A stretch of DNA of 64,000 bases from Tenrec ecaudatus (Eukaryota; Chordata; Mammalia; Afrosoricida; Tenrecidae): NCBI RefSeq assembly GCF_050624435.1, contig NC_134538.1, positions 116,386,437 through 116,450,436 on the forward strand, read 5' to 3'. Below the pieces are notes generated by a model, which worked only from the letters and a program-made list of their open reading frames with translations, had not been told where the DNA came from and did not search any database. This document shows positions 12,084 to 22,556 of the stretch, piece after piece (position 1 is the first letter of the stretch; every line of letters begins with the position of its first letter). The translations under genes and the position numbers were made by a program.

Positions 12084-13200
12084 CTGTGGTTGTTAGGTGC
12101 TATCAAGTTGACGCTGACTCAGTACAACAGAATAAAATGGCTCAGTCCTGCACCAGGTCCACAATCACCGCTGTGCTTGCACGATGCTGCAGACATTGTG
12201 TCATTCCATCTCATCAAGGTCTTGCTCTTTTCCACGGACTCTCGTCTCTATCAAGAATGTTGTCCTTTTCCAGGGACTATGGAGTCAACCAATGGCAGTG
12301 AGCGAGTGAGTCTTTCCTCGCTACATGACCAGAGCATAGCATGTGTAATCTCACCACTTCCAGTCCTAGGATACATGCTGGCTACATTTATCCCAAGGCA
12401 GATTTATTCATGCATATGTCAGTCCATGCTATATTTAATATTCTTTGTCAACACCATAATTCAAGGACATCACTTTTCTCCAGACTTCTTTTTAAAATTT
12501 CTACGCGCATCTGAGACATTAGAAGAAACGTGAGTGAAGGGAGAGAATAGTCGGTATGAGATATGAAATAATAATTTACAAATTATTACGTGTTCATGAG
12601 TGAGGGAGGATGGGGGAGAGAGGAAAAAATGAGGAGCTGATACCAAGAGCTCAAGTAGAAAGAAGCTATCTTGAAAAGGATGATAGTAACATATGTACAA
12701 GTGTCCTTGACACAATGAATGTATGGATTGCTATAAGAGCTCTAAGAGCCTCCAATAAAATGATCTAAAAAAGAAAATGCCATGTCTTGAGTCAGGCACA
12801 CCTTGTCCTTAAAGTGACGTCTTTGCTTCCCAGCGGTTTAAAGAGATCTTTTGCAGCAGTTTTGCCCAAAGCAATACATCCTTTGATTCTTTGATTGCCA
12901 CTTCCATGGGTGTTAGTTAATTGTGGATCTAAGTAAAATGAAATCCTTGACAATATCAAACGTTTCTCTGATTATTCCGATGTTGCTTATGGTCAGTCTA
13001 TCATGCTGTTCATGCAGTTGTGAGGATTTTTGTTTTCATGATCTTGAGTTGGAATTCAGACTGGAAGCTGCAGTCTTTGATCTTCATCAGAAAGTTTTCA
13101 AGTCCTCGTTGCTTTCAGCCAGTCACAATGCACCATCCTCACAATTGTTCTTATGTCTGAGCCTGCTATTAAGGCCACCATGTCATTCCACGTAGTAACC
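12084..13200 (-). mobile_element. RTE/BovB LINE 3' part, antisense, interrupted by L1
   Basis: The 3' tail lies at about 12084-12270. The coding 3' end runs to about 12510, then resumes at 12776 and continues to about 13125. The break is filled by an L1 3' end. A second small piece of RTE 3' tail (about 13125-13195, GCACCATCCTCACAATTG) abuts it. Frames on either strand across this stretch are shadows of the dead LINE. Confidence 0.75.
12520..12775 (+). mobile_element. L1 3' end inserted in RTE
   Basis: The 5'-truncated main-family L1 tail runs from about AACGTGAGTGAAGGGAGAG to CCAATAAAATGATCTAAAAAAG. It sits between RTE pieces that are neighbours in the parent element, so it is younger than that RTE copy. 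Confidence 0.8.
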
Positions 13201-13525
13201 AGTATTAGGGAAAGAAACTGATGCTCTTGGGGAAAACGGAAGATGCAGTATTACACGTAGCCACTAGAGGGTGAAAGGAAAAACAGTAGCAATTCCAGAT
13301 GAAAATAACTCTGCAAAAGAACTTTTTGTTAAGCCAATATATAGCAATGTATTACATTCGAAAACATTATTTGTCTCCAAAAATTTTTATCTTAAGAAAA
13401 TGGGGCATAATTATCCTTTGAGGTCATTTGTAAATACTGCTACATCAATCGCTCTATTTGAAACACCCCGTCATATGCTAGCCTTGCCTTTACTGTGGCA
13501 AGCCTTTTGCTACCTACTTTTAGAC
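13201..13525. other. Unassigned intergenic sequence
   Basis: Nothing recognisable. Confidence 0.5.
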
Positions 13526-14310
13526 ATTCATTAGTTTACTCGCCTTGTACAGTTTCGCCAACATACAACTCACATATTATACATGTCACTAGCTCAAACG
13601 TGTTCATCAGATGTGTGCAGCATCACCACTATCAATTTCAGGACGTTTCTTCTTCCTTGTACTCGCTGTTAGTCCTCCATTCCGGGCCCGCTTCCCCTGC
13701 CAATCGGTCCAGCGTTTGTCTCTATGGCGTTACCTACCCTGGGTTTCATATACATAAAAATACACAAAATCAAAACGAAGCACACAAAATGGCCTGACAA
13801 CAACGACAAAATGCAACAGAGGAAACCCCCAATCAAGATCAAAGTAGGAAATAGTAAGACTGGAACAATTATCCAAATGGATCACGGGGAAGATCCAATG
13901 ACCTGACTGGAGCAGCAATCATCTGCCCTGCAATGTACTCGGGCTGACAACAGGGCCTTTCCCAGCCTGCTCCGTGTCCGAAGGGATGCACCAGGCTTAG
14001 GCTTCACCAGGGACCTCGCGAATGGCCTAAGGTCTTCACTGCCATTGGCACTAATGCAAACTGAGTGTTCGCAATGTAGGCTCTGCTAGTCTTCTCTCAC
14101 CTCGATTTGGCCTTGATTACGTGTTTCTATCATGTGGCAGAGCTGACACCTCAGTTAGAAGGTTGCTTGTTAATCCTTTAAGACCCCAGACACTATTCTT
14201 TATGTTCGCTGGGCACCATCTGCTTTCTTTTCACACTTTACCATAGACAGCACTATTGTCTGCAGCAATCACATTCTGGGTATTGAGAAGGACCATGTCA
14301 TAAAACTAAT
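13526..14310 (-). mobile_element. Older L1 3' UTR, antisense
   Basis: The segment TTAAGACCCCAGACACTATT (about 14177-14196) and the sequence after it are the reverse complement of the CTGGGGTCTTAA block of the main L1 3' UTR. The lower end resembles the 3' UTR fragment at 39.5 kb. The copy is diverged and has no frame. Confidence 0.6.
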
Positions 14311-14624
14311 TAGGCTTAGTTTACGGCTACCATTATGTGTGAGCTCAAAATCCATTCTTTTTTTTTCTTTTGAATGAATGTCCACTTCAGAACCCATTCT
14401 CTGTTCCTACCTATTTTAGAGGACTTTCTTTGGAAATAAATCACAGGCTCATATTTCACTGTGATTTGGTTGTTATGATGATCACTTAGCTAAATCCAAT
14501 AGATTTAAATTTGCAAAGTAACTAATACTTATTTTAAAGGCATGACACTTGTTCAGATACAACAACATAATTTTTGACAGCATACAAATAACCTGATACT
14601 TCATATATGTGATTCAGCTGATGG
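14311..14624. other. Unassigned AT-rich sequence
   Basis: Nothing recognisable. Confidence 0.5.
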
Positions 14625-14852
14625 TCCAAACCTCAAACAACAACAAAACCTCATTGCCAATGGCCATCTAGTCACTTTCGACTCATACTCACCCTGTAAG
14701 ACAGAGTAGCACTGTCCCCATGGGTTTCCAACAGCATACATCTTTGTGGGAGTAGAGAGCCTCAGTTTTTCCCTCATAACAGCTAGCAGTTTTGAACTAC
14801 CAACCTTGCAATTAGCAGCCCAGTGCATAACCCATCATACCACCAGAACTGA
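14625..14852 (-). mobile_element. AfroSINE, antisense
   Basis: Reverse-complement landmarks are GTCACTTTCGACTCATA (tail region), AGCAGTTTTGAACTACCAACCTTGC in part (B-box region) and CCCAGTGCATAACCCATC (A-box region). The copy is close to full length. Confidence 0.85.
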
Positions 14853-14984
14853 TGGTAATTCATGATAAATCAGAAATTTGCTTTTTAAAGTGCCACAAAA
14901 TCTGTCAACTTCAGGGTTTCTGCTTACACACCAAATTAGATTTATCTAAATCAATTTGAGTAAACTGATGCTGCTAGATATCAT

Positions 14985-15102
14985 TACCGTATATACTTGA
15001 GTATACGCCAACTTGAATATCCACCGAGACACCTAATTTTACCACAGAAACTGCATTAAAAATGTGTGGAAAACCTCAGTTTATACTCAAGTATATATGG
15101 TA
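14985..15102. mobile_element. Palindromic MITE, TA-flanked (copy 1)
   Basis: The terminal inverted repeats are TACCGTATATACTTGAGT on the left and the complement of ACTCAAGTATATATGGTA on the right, differing at one base over the outer 18. Both ends begin with TA, the usual target duplication of Tc1/mariner elements. The interior is also self-complementary, so the whole 118 bp could fold into a hairpin. Relatives lie at 37.25 and 45.02 kb. Confidence 0.8.
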
Positions 15103-15176
15103 AGTTATTTTCTATTTTAACTGTGATCTGTTTCTAGATCTGCTTCTTCTGGATATAGGAAGGGGTACCTCCCCAA

Positions 15177-15990
15177 ATATGGATTTTTTTTCCAAAGCTA
15201 TGTATTTAATTTTTCTTACAAACCAACCTGATCACCTTCAAAGTACTCTCCATTACACTTAATACAGTTGTCAAATATGCAATTCCATTCTTGGCAACAT
15301 TTTCAAACTCATGTTTAGACGCTAACGGCACCTCCCTCATTTTTCTTCACCTCTTCTACATCATCAACTCACTGTCCTTTCATGTCCCTCTGCATTCACG
15401 GAAACAAAAAGAAGTTGCAAGGAGCAAGGTCAGGTGAGTAAGGTGTGTTGGGTGAGCGAGGCATGCTATGTTTTGCAAAAATCTGGCACACAGAGATGGC
15501 TGCATGAGCAGGTGCATTGTCATGGTGACTAAACCAGTCCCTCGTGTGCCACAAATCAGGCCTTTTTCCTCACACACTGTTAAGTGATCTCTTCAGAACC
15601 TCTAACTAGAACGTTTTTTTAATAGGCTGAACTCCAATTCACTATCCCCCCAAAATCAAATGAGCACATTTTCATCTTTGATTTCACTTGATGAGCTGTT
15701 TGGGGGGGGAGGTAACAATGGCATCTTCCACTGGCTCGATTAATGTTTCCAAGAAGAGCACATGTCTCACCATCAGTAGTGACCTTGGGAAAAAGTCTGG
15801 GTCACTTTAGGGCTGTTCTTTCAAAGCGTGGCATGAAGCTCCTTGTCCTGGTTCAGTCAAAACCCAAGGCACAAATTTCCCTAGTGTGAAAATAATGGGG
15901 CTATGAAAACTCTGCCCAGAGGAACTTTTTGCTGTTTTTTTTGGAGGGGTGCCCTCTTGTTTGCTTCTGAGAAAATGACTTGGGGCCACA
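15177..15990 (-). mobile_element. Mariner DNA transposon, transposase remnant
   Basis: On the minus strand the C-terminal half of a mariner transposase can be followed. The second catalytic aspartate is in HHDNAPAHAAIS, and the third is in YSPDLAPCNFFLFP, the spacing expected for a DD34D enzyme. Upstream is a SKMKM-type segment, then diverged N-ward sequence to about 15.99 kb. In-frame stops and frameshifts make it inactive. The left end (TGGATTTTTTTTCCAAAGC) also occurs at the end of the copy near 37.1 kb. Confidence 0.85.
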
Positions 15991-16139
15991 TTGGACTTCC
16001 TCCCGCTTCAGTAGGAAGAAGGAGACTCTAACTCCACACCCTCCCTAAGCCCACAAGGCAGGAAGTGAGCCATGCGGCCACCCTCCCTCCTTCCTTTACC
16101 CTCTTCTGAAACCAACTGTTCTTCCCAGAGCACTCTACT

Positions 16140-16625
16140 GGGTCAGATCATTGGTTGCAATGGTCACACAGAACTCAGAAATACTCACGAATAAGGGGAT
16201 TCTTAGAGAAGGTAATCGGTTACCACAAGTCAGAATCAGAAAACATTAAGGTTATCGTCGTTGGTCTACAGCAGCACCTCTTCTTAGCCAGCAGCCAAGT
16301 CTCAGTCTGGTTCTCAGTCTGTCGGTCATGCAGTCCCTTGGCTTTGGCTTCTGCGCACTGTGAACCCCATCTGCTGCTCTGCCTCACTGCGTGGTCTCAG
16401 CAGCAAGGCTCCTCTGCTCGCTGCCTCTGCTACTTCACATAGTATCTCGATCATGCTCCGTGGGGGCAGGTATGCTTTCTTGATGGTTCCAGAATTTTCT
16501 CGACTCCTCTTTCAGAGGTGGTGCTCTTATCCTGAAGGGACGGCAAAGCTGAACAATCTCTCAGTGAGAGTCTTCTACACCTTATTTGTCATTTGGCGGC
16601 AGTTATAGAGAAACGGAGAGAAGAG
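16140..16625 (-). mobile_element. LTR-like sequence, antisense
   Basis: The block resembles in layout an afrotherian ERV LTR read backwards: AATAAGGGGATTCTTAGAGAAGG near 16190 would be the region after the polyadenylation signal. Overlapping plus frames of 95 and 82 codons have no family signature. Recognition is from memory and uncertain. Confidence 0.4.
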
Positions 16626-16709
16626 CTGTAATTAGCATCACTTCACCATAGTTTTCTCTCAGAAGTTTTAAATGTTTACTTCATAACCTTTTTATTGCTA
16701 TTGATGATA

Positions 16710-16910
16710 AAGATAATGACAATGATCCCGGCAGCTAACATTCTTGGACCAGACATGTTCAGAGAATCTTAAATCAGTGAACCTACCAATGTACCACCAG
16801 ATATATGAGGTAGCTCTTATTACTATCTCTATTTTGTAGATGAAGAAACTGAGCTTTAATAGAGCTCATGCTGCTAAGGCGTGGGGCCTGAGTTTCAGGC
16901 CTTGAAGACT
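16710..16910 (+). mobile_element. MIR SINE
   Basis: The core landmarks are ATATGAGGTAGCTCTTATTAC and, further on, TTTGTAGATGAAGAAACTGAG; both are typical of the MIR 3' core region. This is an ancient mammal-wide SINE. Confidence 0.8.
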
Positions 16911-17779
16911 AGCACCAAATGCAGTGACATATTACAATGTCTTTGATGTTCCAGGGTACTGTTGACTAGATTCTGATTAGTACCAACCCTTAGAACAGCA
17001 GATCGCTCCACAGGATTTCTAAAGTGTAATCTCTAAGACAGACCTCATCTTTCTGCTGCTGAAATGCCGTACAGCTATTTCCAACGCATGGAGAACCTGT
17101 AAGAGATAGGAGAACTGCTTCATAAGGTTCTAAGGCTGTAAATTGTTAAGGAAGCACACTGCCACATCTTTGTCCCTCAAGCGATTGGTGTGTTTGAATC
17201 ACTGGTATTTCAGTTGGCAGCAACACCAGGGCCCCTTGAAAGGCTTCGACTCTATAGAAGTGTTACGTAAGAGCTGATACCCAGAAACAACCTGTCGTCA
17301 ATGGTCATTCTGTTTTTTCATCTATTAACATACAGACCTAATGATTGTTTACAGCTGATCATTATACTTATTATACCCACTTTTGCTATTCTATAAACTT
17401 TATTATTCTTCAACTTTATTATTCCTTTTTATACCTTAGATCCAATGTGATCTTAAAACTTCCTGATGATGTGACCTATATAAAAAAATCCTGTTTCCTG
17501 AATTATCAAAGCACTATATGTTTTATTTCAGATCATGTCTGCCATGGAATACATAACACTGCTCCAGGTGTCCAATTAACTGATTACCATTATTTGCGTT
17601 ATCCAAATGTTCATCGTTACTTTTGATATGTTGTAAAAGCTACATCACCATGTTTTAATTATTTGCCACATCTTTTCCTTTTAATTTAATAGCAATGATG
17701 ACCATGGTGCTAAGATATAATAATGTACTCCCGAGACAGTTGGATACAGTGAAAAGCAAAAGTAAATCCATTGGGTGAA
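16911..17779. other. Unassigned AT-rich sequence
   Basis: It contains a 93-codon frame at 17345-17626 (plus) with no recognisable family. I do not call it a gene. Confidence 0.5.
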
Positions 17780-17965
17780 GCACAAGAGGTTTGGATTTTA
17801 TTTCCTTTCTGAAACTTGCATGGTGTTAAATGAGTGACAACTTTTCTGAGCTTTAGTTTCCTTACTTGGAACTGAAGATAATAACAACTATGGAAGCTAT
17901 ATCACAGATTTTCATTAAAAATTATGTATAAGATAGCATAGTTTTTGTGAATCATAAAGCATATG
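17780..17965 (-). mobile_element. MIR SINE, antisense
   Basis: The stretch CTGAGCTTTAGTTTCCTTACTTGG is the reverse of the MIR core, followed by the expected ATAATAACA segment. Confidence 0.65.
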
Positions 17966-18215
17966 GTGGCAGGTTCATTGACATTACCTAAAAGTCAGAC
18001 ATTTAAAAAAATGACTTTAAAAAGGGACATTTGACAACTTAAAATAGCAATCAAATTTTTTTAATTTGCTATTTGAATAAGGTAAATTGTAACTAAAATA
18101 TTTGGCTGTAATTTGGCACACATACAAACCCGCACATAGGTACACCAAGAAACGTGAATTAGTAGTGTAGGCAGTTCCAGGGTTGCAAATGTAGGACTTC
18201 GGGCAAGCAACTTCT

Positions 18216-18408
18216 TTCAAATACCAAGCTGACTTCCATCAAACTGTGTCTGACTCACAGCAACCCAATTAGGCTGTTGGGGGTCTGAGGCTGTAAATCA
18301 TGACACAGAAAGCCTCGTCTCTCTCCCTTTGAGTGGTTGGTAGGTTTGAACTGCTGATCTCATGGTTAACAGTCCAAGGACTAATCTATTAACCCACCAG
18401 TGCTCCAG
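18216..18408 (-). mobile_element. AfroSINE, antisense
   Basis: The copy shows GTCTGACTCACAGCAACCC (tail), GGTTTGAACTGCTGATCTC (B-box region) and TTAACCCACCAGTGCTCC (start of the SINE). Confidence 0.8.
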
Positions 18409-18826
18409 ACAACTCCTACTTGCCATTTAATGTTATGTAAATTTGCTTTCACTATTGAATCAACTACTGAACCAAACCCTACTCACATTAAATTCATCAC
18501 AAGCAATTCCTTGCTGCATGCCTAGCTTTTAAGTCATTGAAACATGTAGCCATGTTTTTGTACTAAAGTAAAGTTAATTAAGAACCATATACAACTGTCC
18601 TGATTTAGCTACATGTATTAAAAGACATAGAAACAGATCTTGTTCTTAACCTGTGCACTTTGAATATTATAATCCATGAAAAATATGTACAAGAAGATCA
18701 GGCCCTGTAAATGGATTTGGGCCTTTCACTGTCATCCAGAGCCTTCTTAAACTGGGTGCTCAGAATTTAAGCTCTAGTAAGTACTATTCCTGCCTCCAAT
18801 CTTATATTTTATTATTTGCAATTCTT
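18409..18826. other. Unassigned AT-rich sequence
   Basis: Nothing recognisable. Confidence 0.5.
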
Positions 18827-19331
18827 GGATAACACAGAGGTAGTCTAGAGAAACATATTCATAGACACTCATATGTGTATAAGAAAGAGCTGTATATACA
18901 AGAGCAATTAAATATTGAGGAAACATCCCAGCACAAGTGCATAAGTCCAATATTAGCCCACATGTCCAATACTAGTCTCTAAATTCCTCTTTTGACTCCT
19001 GCAGTCACACAATAATGCTGAGTTGAGGAAGATTACAGGCTGGTGGGTGGAAAGTCTTTTGGATTCAGTGGCCGTAGAAGCATCTCTGCACTGTCAGGGG
19101 TCTCCACGTGGCTCCTCCAACTCCTAGGGCTCTGGCTACATCAACATAGCTCCATCAGACTCAATGTCAGTAATGTCTCCCAGGGAATGAGCATGTGTCG
19201 TGCCCCCTGCAAGCTGTGTACCTCCTTAGGGGCTCCAAATGAGGTCATCAAGCTGTGAATTGATTGACAGGTTAAACTCCACCTCTTCACTCTTATGTCT
19301 CAAATTGACAGCAGATTATGTAACTACCACA
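18827..19331 (-). mobile_element. ERVL/MaLR-type LTR (group B), antisense
   Basis: It is colinear with the group B LTR at 31.5 kb: TAGTCTAGAGAAACATAT at the low end, CTGCACTGTCAGGGGTCTCC in the middle and ATGTAACTACCACA at the high end. The outer bases at the low end are diverged. Confidence 0.75.
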
Positions 19332-19339
19332 ACAGGCTG

Positions 19340-19920
19340 GTGCGCTTCTTCCATGTGGATTTAGCTGTCACTTTACTTATCATTTATTTGCTATTTTTAT
19401 GCTCGCTTGCTCTCTCTTTTTTATGACTTGTCTTAGTTCAGTAGCATAGCTCTGCTCTGTGAATTAGTGTTATTAAACCGTTTGCCCTGTTACCAACCCT
19501 TACTGTTTATGTAAATAGAATCTAGTCACTTGAGTTTTTGATCTGTACACATCATCAATCTATGTATTTTGCTCTAAACATCGGTCTAAACCCGTGTATA
19601 TGTTCCTTCTCTAAACAGTATTTAAAATTTGCTAACATTGATTAAATCCATACTATCAATAGAATTGCCACATGTCCCACGGGGGTGATTCACAATGTTC
19701 CTCCCCAAATGGATGATGCTGTCTGTAAAGTGCATGAGGACACATAGAAACCATAGATATATGTATGGATTTCATGCTCCCACTTAATTGTAGCCCTAAT
19801 CTAAGAAAATTAGTTCTATGATGTAGCTGCATTGTACACTTGCTCTCATGGAGAGATCACTGAACATATGGGTGCAAAGAAGAAATCAGATGGCACCAAC
19901 CAAGGTATCAGAAAGGTAGC
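19340..19920 (+). mobile_element. Older L1 3' UTR segment
   Basis: The segments around ATCAATAGAATTGCC and AAGAAGAAATCAGATGG match in order the block at 42.9-43.77 kb and the internal part of the main L1 3' UTR. The copy is diverged. Confidence 0.5.
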
Positions 19921-20322
19921 ATTCGGCATGCCTTGTTTTAGTATGCCTTGTTTTATGGTGCTTCACAGAGACTGTGATTTTTAATAAATGGAAGGTTTGT
20001 AGTTATCTTGTGTCAAGCAAGTCTATTTGCAGCAAAACTCCAACAGGATGTGTGAATTTTATGTCTCTGTAATTCTCACAATATTTCAGACTTTTCCATA
20101 ATGTTATTGCACACTTAACAAACGAGAGTCTACTGTTTCCTGGGCGGGTTGTGGGTGTGGGTGTGGGCTCTGAGGGATTGTGTTAATGAGAAGCCAAACA
20201 ATTGTGAGACTTGCTTTCCTAAATTATTCTCCATCTTGTAGTGGTCTTCAAGGGACAGCATCTGCAACGTATGCCTGCCATCTATTAAAATAGCCTACTG
20301 ATTTTGAATAAGGGTGCCAAGA
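19921..20322. other. Unassigned sequence
   Basis: Nothing recognisable beyond a short GTGGGT-rich stretch near 20148-20167. Confidence 0.5.
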
Positions 20323-20500
20323 TGAGGAGCCTGGCGGCACAACAATTAAGCACTCAGCTACTAGCAGAAAGTCTGATAGCTTCAATCCACCATCTCCACC
20401 TGGGGAGTCTTTAAAGAGCACAAACTTAGACCACCCCGGGGACTGTCTGCTTTAACCTATAGGGTCACTGTGAACCAGAATCAATTCTACTACACACTGC
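20323..20500 (+). mobile_element. AfroSINE
   Basis: GAGCCTGGCGGCACAACAATT marks the start, and ATAGGGTCACTGTGAACC followed by AGAATCAATTC marks the tail region. Confidence 0.8.
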
Positions 20501-21054
20501 AGCATGCTGGGATGACTTCTAAACTCTAATTTTAGTAAATTCCTTTGATTATTTAACTTCAAAAAAACATTCACCCAATGTCAGTAGGCAAATGTTTTAA
20601 ATGCTGTATATTCATGACTCAATGTATTGAAAATTTGATTGGCCATAATCTAACACTTTTTGACTTCCAGTATGGCAGCAGTCCTTCTTCTCTAGAGATT
20701 GAAATATAAAAACACATATGCATATGGATAAACACATACAGTCCCTACCACATAATGGTCCTATGGTGGCATACCACTAGTTGGTGTGAATTTCAGCTTC
20801 TGAGAAGAGAATGGGGGTATGAAAAGGGGAGCAAGAGGCCGAGGTGTCCCCAGAGAAAGCCAGAGAGAGAAAATAAGAGTAAAATCAGAAGTTTACTGGA
20901 GTTCATTAAAATATATAGGTGGTCATGGACTGAGGCACCAACATGAAATTTAAACAGAAAAAAACACCACAACAGAAGACATTGTAAGATTCACAAGACA
21001 GACTGCACAAAACAGCAAAATGTTGAGTTAAGCTCAGTGTGGCCACCGGACAAT
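20501..21054. other. Unassigned AT-rich sequence
   Basis: Nothing recognisable. Confidence 0.5.
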
Positions 21055-21723
21055 GCACTTCACTTTTTTTTTTTTTCAGCACCACGTGGGTTTATTTGTA
21101 CAACAAACAGCACAAGAAGACACCAGCGCCATGCAGGCAGCAGCCCAGGGCTCACACCAGTCCCTCTCGCCCTCACAGAGAACTCTACTTTGTGGGAGTC
21201 TGGGGGCCTTTGGGAGCTTGAGCTGGGGCAGGGGCGCCTTTGGGAGCTTTTGCTGGAGTCGTGGCCTTGGCTGGAGCATCAGCCTTGCTTTGTGCCTTGG
21301 CCTTGGGCCGGCAGAGCCTCAGACCCTTGGCAATACGTGCCCGAGCCCGCTTGCCAAGCTTGGGGTGGGCAATGTAGGCCAGTCGGCTGAGCTTGCGGTT
21401 GACGCCCATTGGGATCTTGGCCTTGACCTCTGTGGGCTTCACAAGATCCTTGATGGCCTCAGCGCGAGCAGCCGCAGCCTTGGCGTTGTTGGCCTGCATT
21501 TTCTTCAGGCCCTTCTTGTTGTGCTTCTTGGCAAAGCGCATATTCCTCAGGAACTTGGGGTCCACCCCCTTAAGAGATTCGTATCGTTGTGACCGGGGTT
21601 TTTTGATGCCGTTTCTGTGCCATTTCCGGGATTGGTTGTGCGTGGTGTGGTTCTTGGATTTGGCCATGTCTGCACCGACGCCTGCAGCTCCCGGAACGCC
21701 AGGGACCGCGCACTTCACTTTTT
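21055..21723 (-). pseudogene. RPL29: RPL29 processed retrocopy with target-site duplications
   Basis: This is an intronless copy of the mRNA for large ribosomal subunit protein eL29, inserted on the minus strand. Read on that strand it has a 5' UTR of about 42 bases (21709-21668), the coding frame, a 3' UTR, an AATAAA signal (21096-21091) and a poly(A) tract (21076-21064). The 14-base stretch AAAAAGTGAAGTGC flanks it at both ends (plus-strand 21710-21723 and 21055-21068, the inner copy merging with the poly(A)). These are the marks of L1-driven retrotransposition. No promoter of its own is visible, although the surrounding DNA could supply one. I classify it as a processed pseudogene with an undamaged frame. 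Confidence 0.95.
21185..21667 (-). CDS. RPL29: eL29-like ORF of the RPL29 retrocopy, intact
   Basis: The frame encodes 160 residues from ATG to TAG, close to the 159 of human eL29. The start is the one giving [16 protein letters not shown], the conserved eL29 N-terminus; the same frame stays open 17 codons upstream only because the 5' UTR lacks a stop. The basic N-terminal half, which binds rRNA in the large subunit, appears unchanged over about the first 64 residues. Further on there are scattered substitutions around residues 65-97, then a conserved [20 protein letters not shown] block. The Ala/Lys/Pro-rich tail (about residue 120 on) is diverged, as is normal between species. Whether it is transcribed or translated cannot be told. 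The parent gene, with introns, is not in this window. Confidence 0.8.
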   Translation of the reverse strand: MAKSKNHTTHNQSRKWHRNGIKKPRSQRYESLKGVDPKFLRNMRFAKKHNKKGLKKMQANNAKAAAARAEAIKDLVKPTEVKAKIPMGVNRKLSRLAYIAHPKLGKRARARIAKGLRLCRPKAKAQSKADAPAKATTPAKAPKGAPAPAQAPKGPQTPTK

Positions 21724-21794
21724 ACTAGCACTTTTAATACATAAAGAAAATGTGTGGTGGTCTTCTGGAGACTGCCTTTCACTGGCTAACCCTT

Positions 21795-22346
21795 TGAGGT
21801 AGTTAGTTTATTGTGCCAACCTAGCTGATAAACCCATGTGGGATTAATTGAAGGACGGAGAGATAAATGGCTCGGCGAACCTCTCCTTTTTTGTCTCTTG
21901 CTCTTTGATCATCAGACCAGTATGCGGCTGCCTTGCCTGTTCTGTTTACAGGCTACACTACCTGTGGGACACCTAATCCATGGACTGAGTTGCTGTCATT
22001 TGAGGTTCCTTCAAGACCTGCTTTTCCACACCATTGGGATTTACATCTCTTGAGCTGGGGACTGTCAAACCCTGTCATCTGGCTGACTGTTGGTGACCTG
22101 CCTTGCTGTTGCTGCCTGTGGCTGGATAGCCTGAATTGCTCTACAGAGGACGACCTGGCACCTCAAGACTTGAAGGACTGCCAGTGTCTCACAACTGTCT
22201 CCCAGGAGTGAGTTGCACTGAGCCATTTGTACTGCTTTGTAATTTAATTAACTATTTATTTCTTATGTTATATATCTATCTGTATAAATATATATAAAAC
22301 TATTAGCGTTGTGCTTTTGTTTCTCTAGAGAACCCCGTCTGACACA
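21795..22346 (+). mobile_element. Solo LTR, ERVL/MaLR type (group A), perfect TSD
   Basis: The ends are TGAGGTAGTTAGTTTATTG and GAACCCCGTCTGACACA. CCCTT stands directly before (21790-21794) and directly after (22347-22351), a perfect 5-bp target-site duplication. No internal retroviral sequence is attached, so this is a solo LTR left by LTR-LTR recombination. Confidence 0.9.
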
Positions 22347-22475
22347 CCCTTCGTGAGGAATCCATGGGTATGTCTCTGAATGAGTCATGAAGCTGCATCT
22401 AAATGTAGCTGTGCTGTGAAATTGAATCCCACACACAAAATAACAACTAGTAACTATTGGCCAGTTTAGGAAAAA

Positions 22476-22478
<3 letters not shown>

Positions 22479-22523
<45 letters not shown>

Positions 22524-22556
22524 AATCCTATATATATATATATATATAGTCAATCC
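22479..22556. repeat. Two (TA)n arrays with a repeated GTCAATCC spacer
   Basis: 21 TA units (22479-22520), then GTCAATCC, then 10 TA units (22529-22548), then GTCAATCC again. The layout suggests a slippage or unequal-exchange duplication of a TA-plus-spacer unit. The minus-strand frame across it is an artefact. Confidence 0.95.

Noticed and set aside
12081..12533. 150-codon plus frame
   Set aside because: It lies antisense to a decayed RTE LINE and is a by-product of that sequence.
21053..21592. 179-codon plus frame
   Set aside because: Shadow of the RPL29 retrocopy on the opposite strand.
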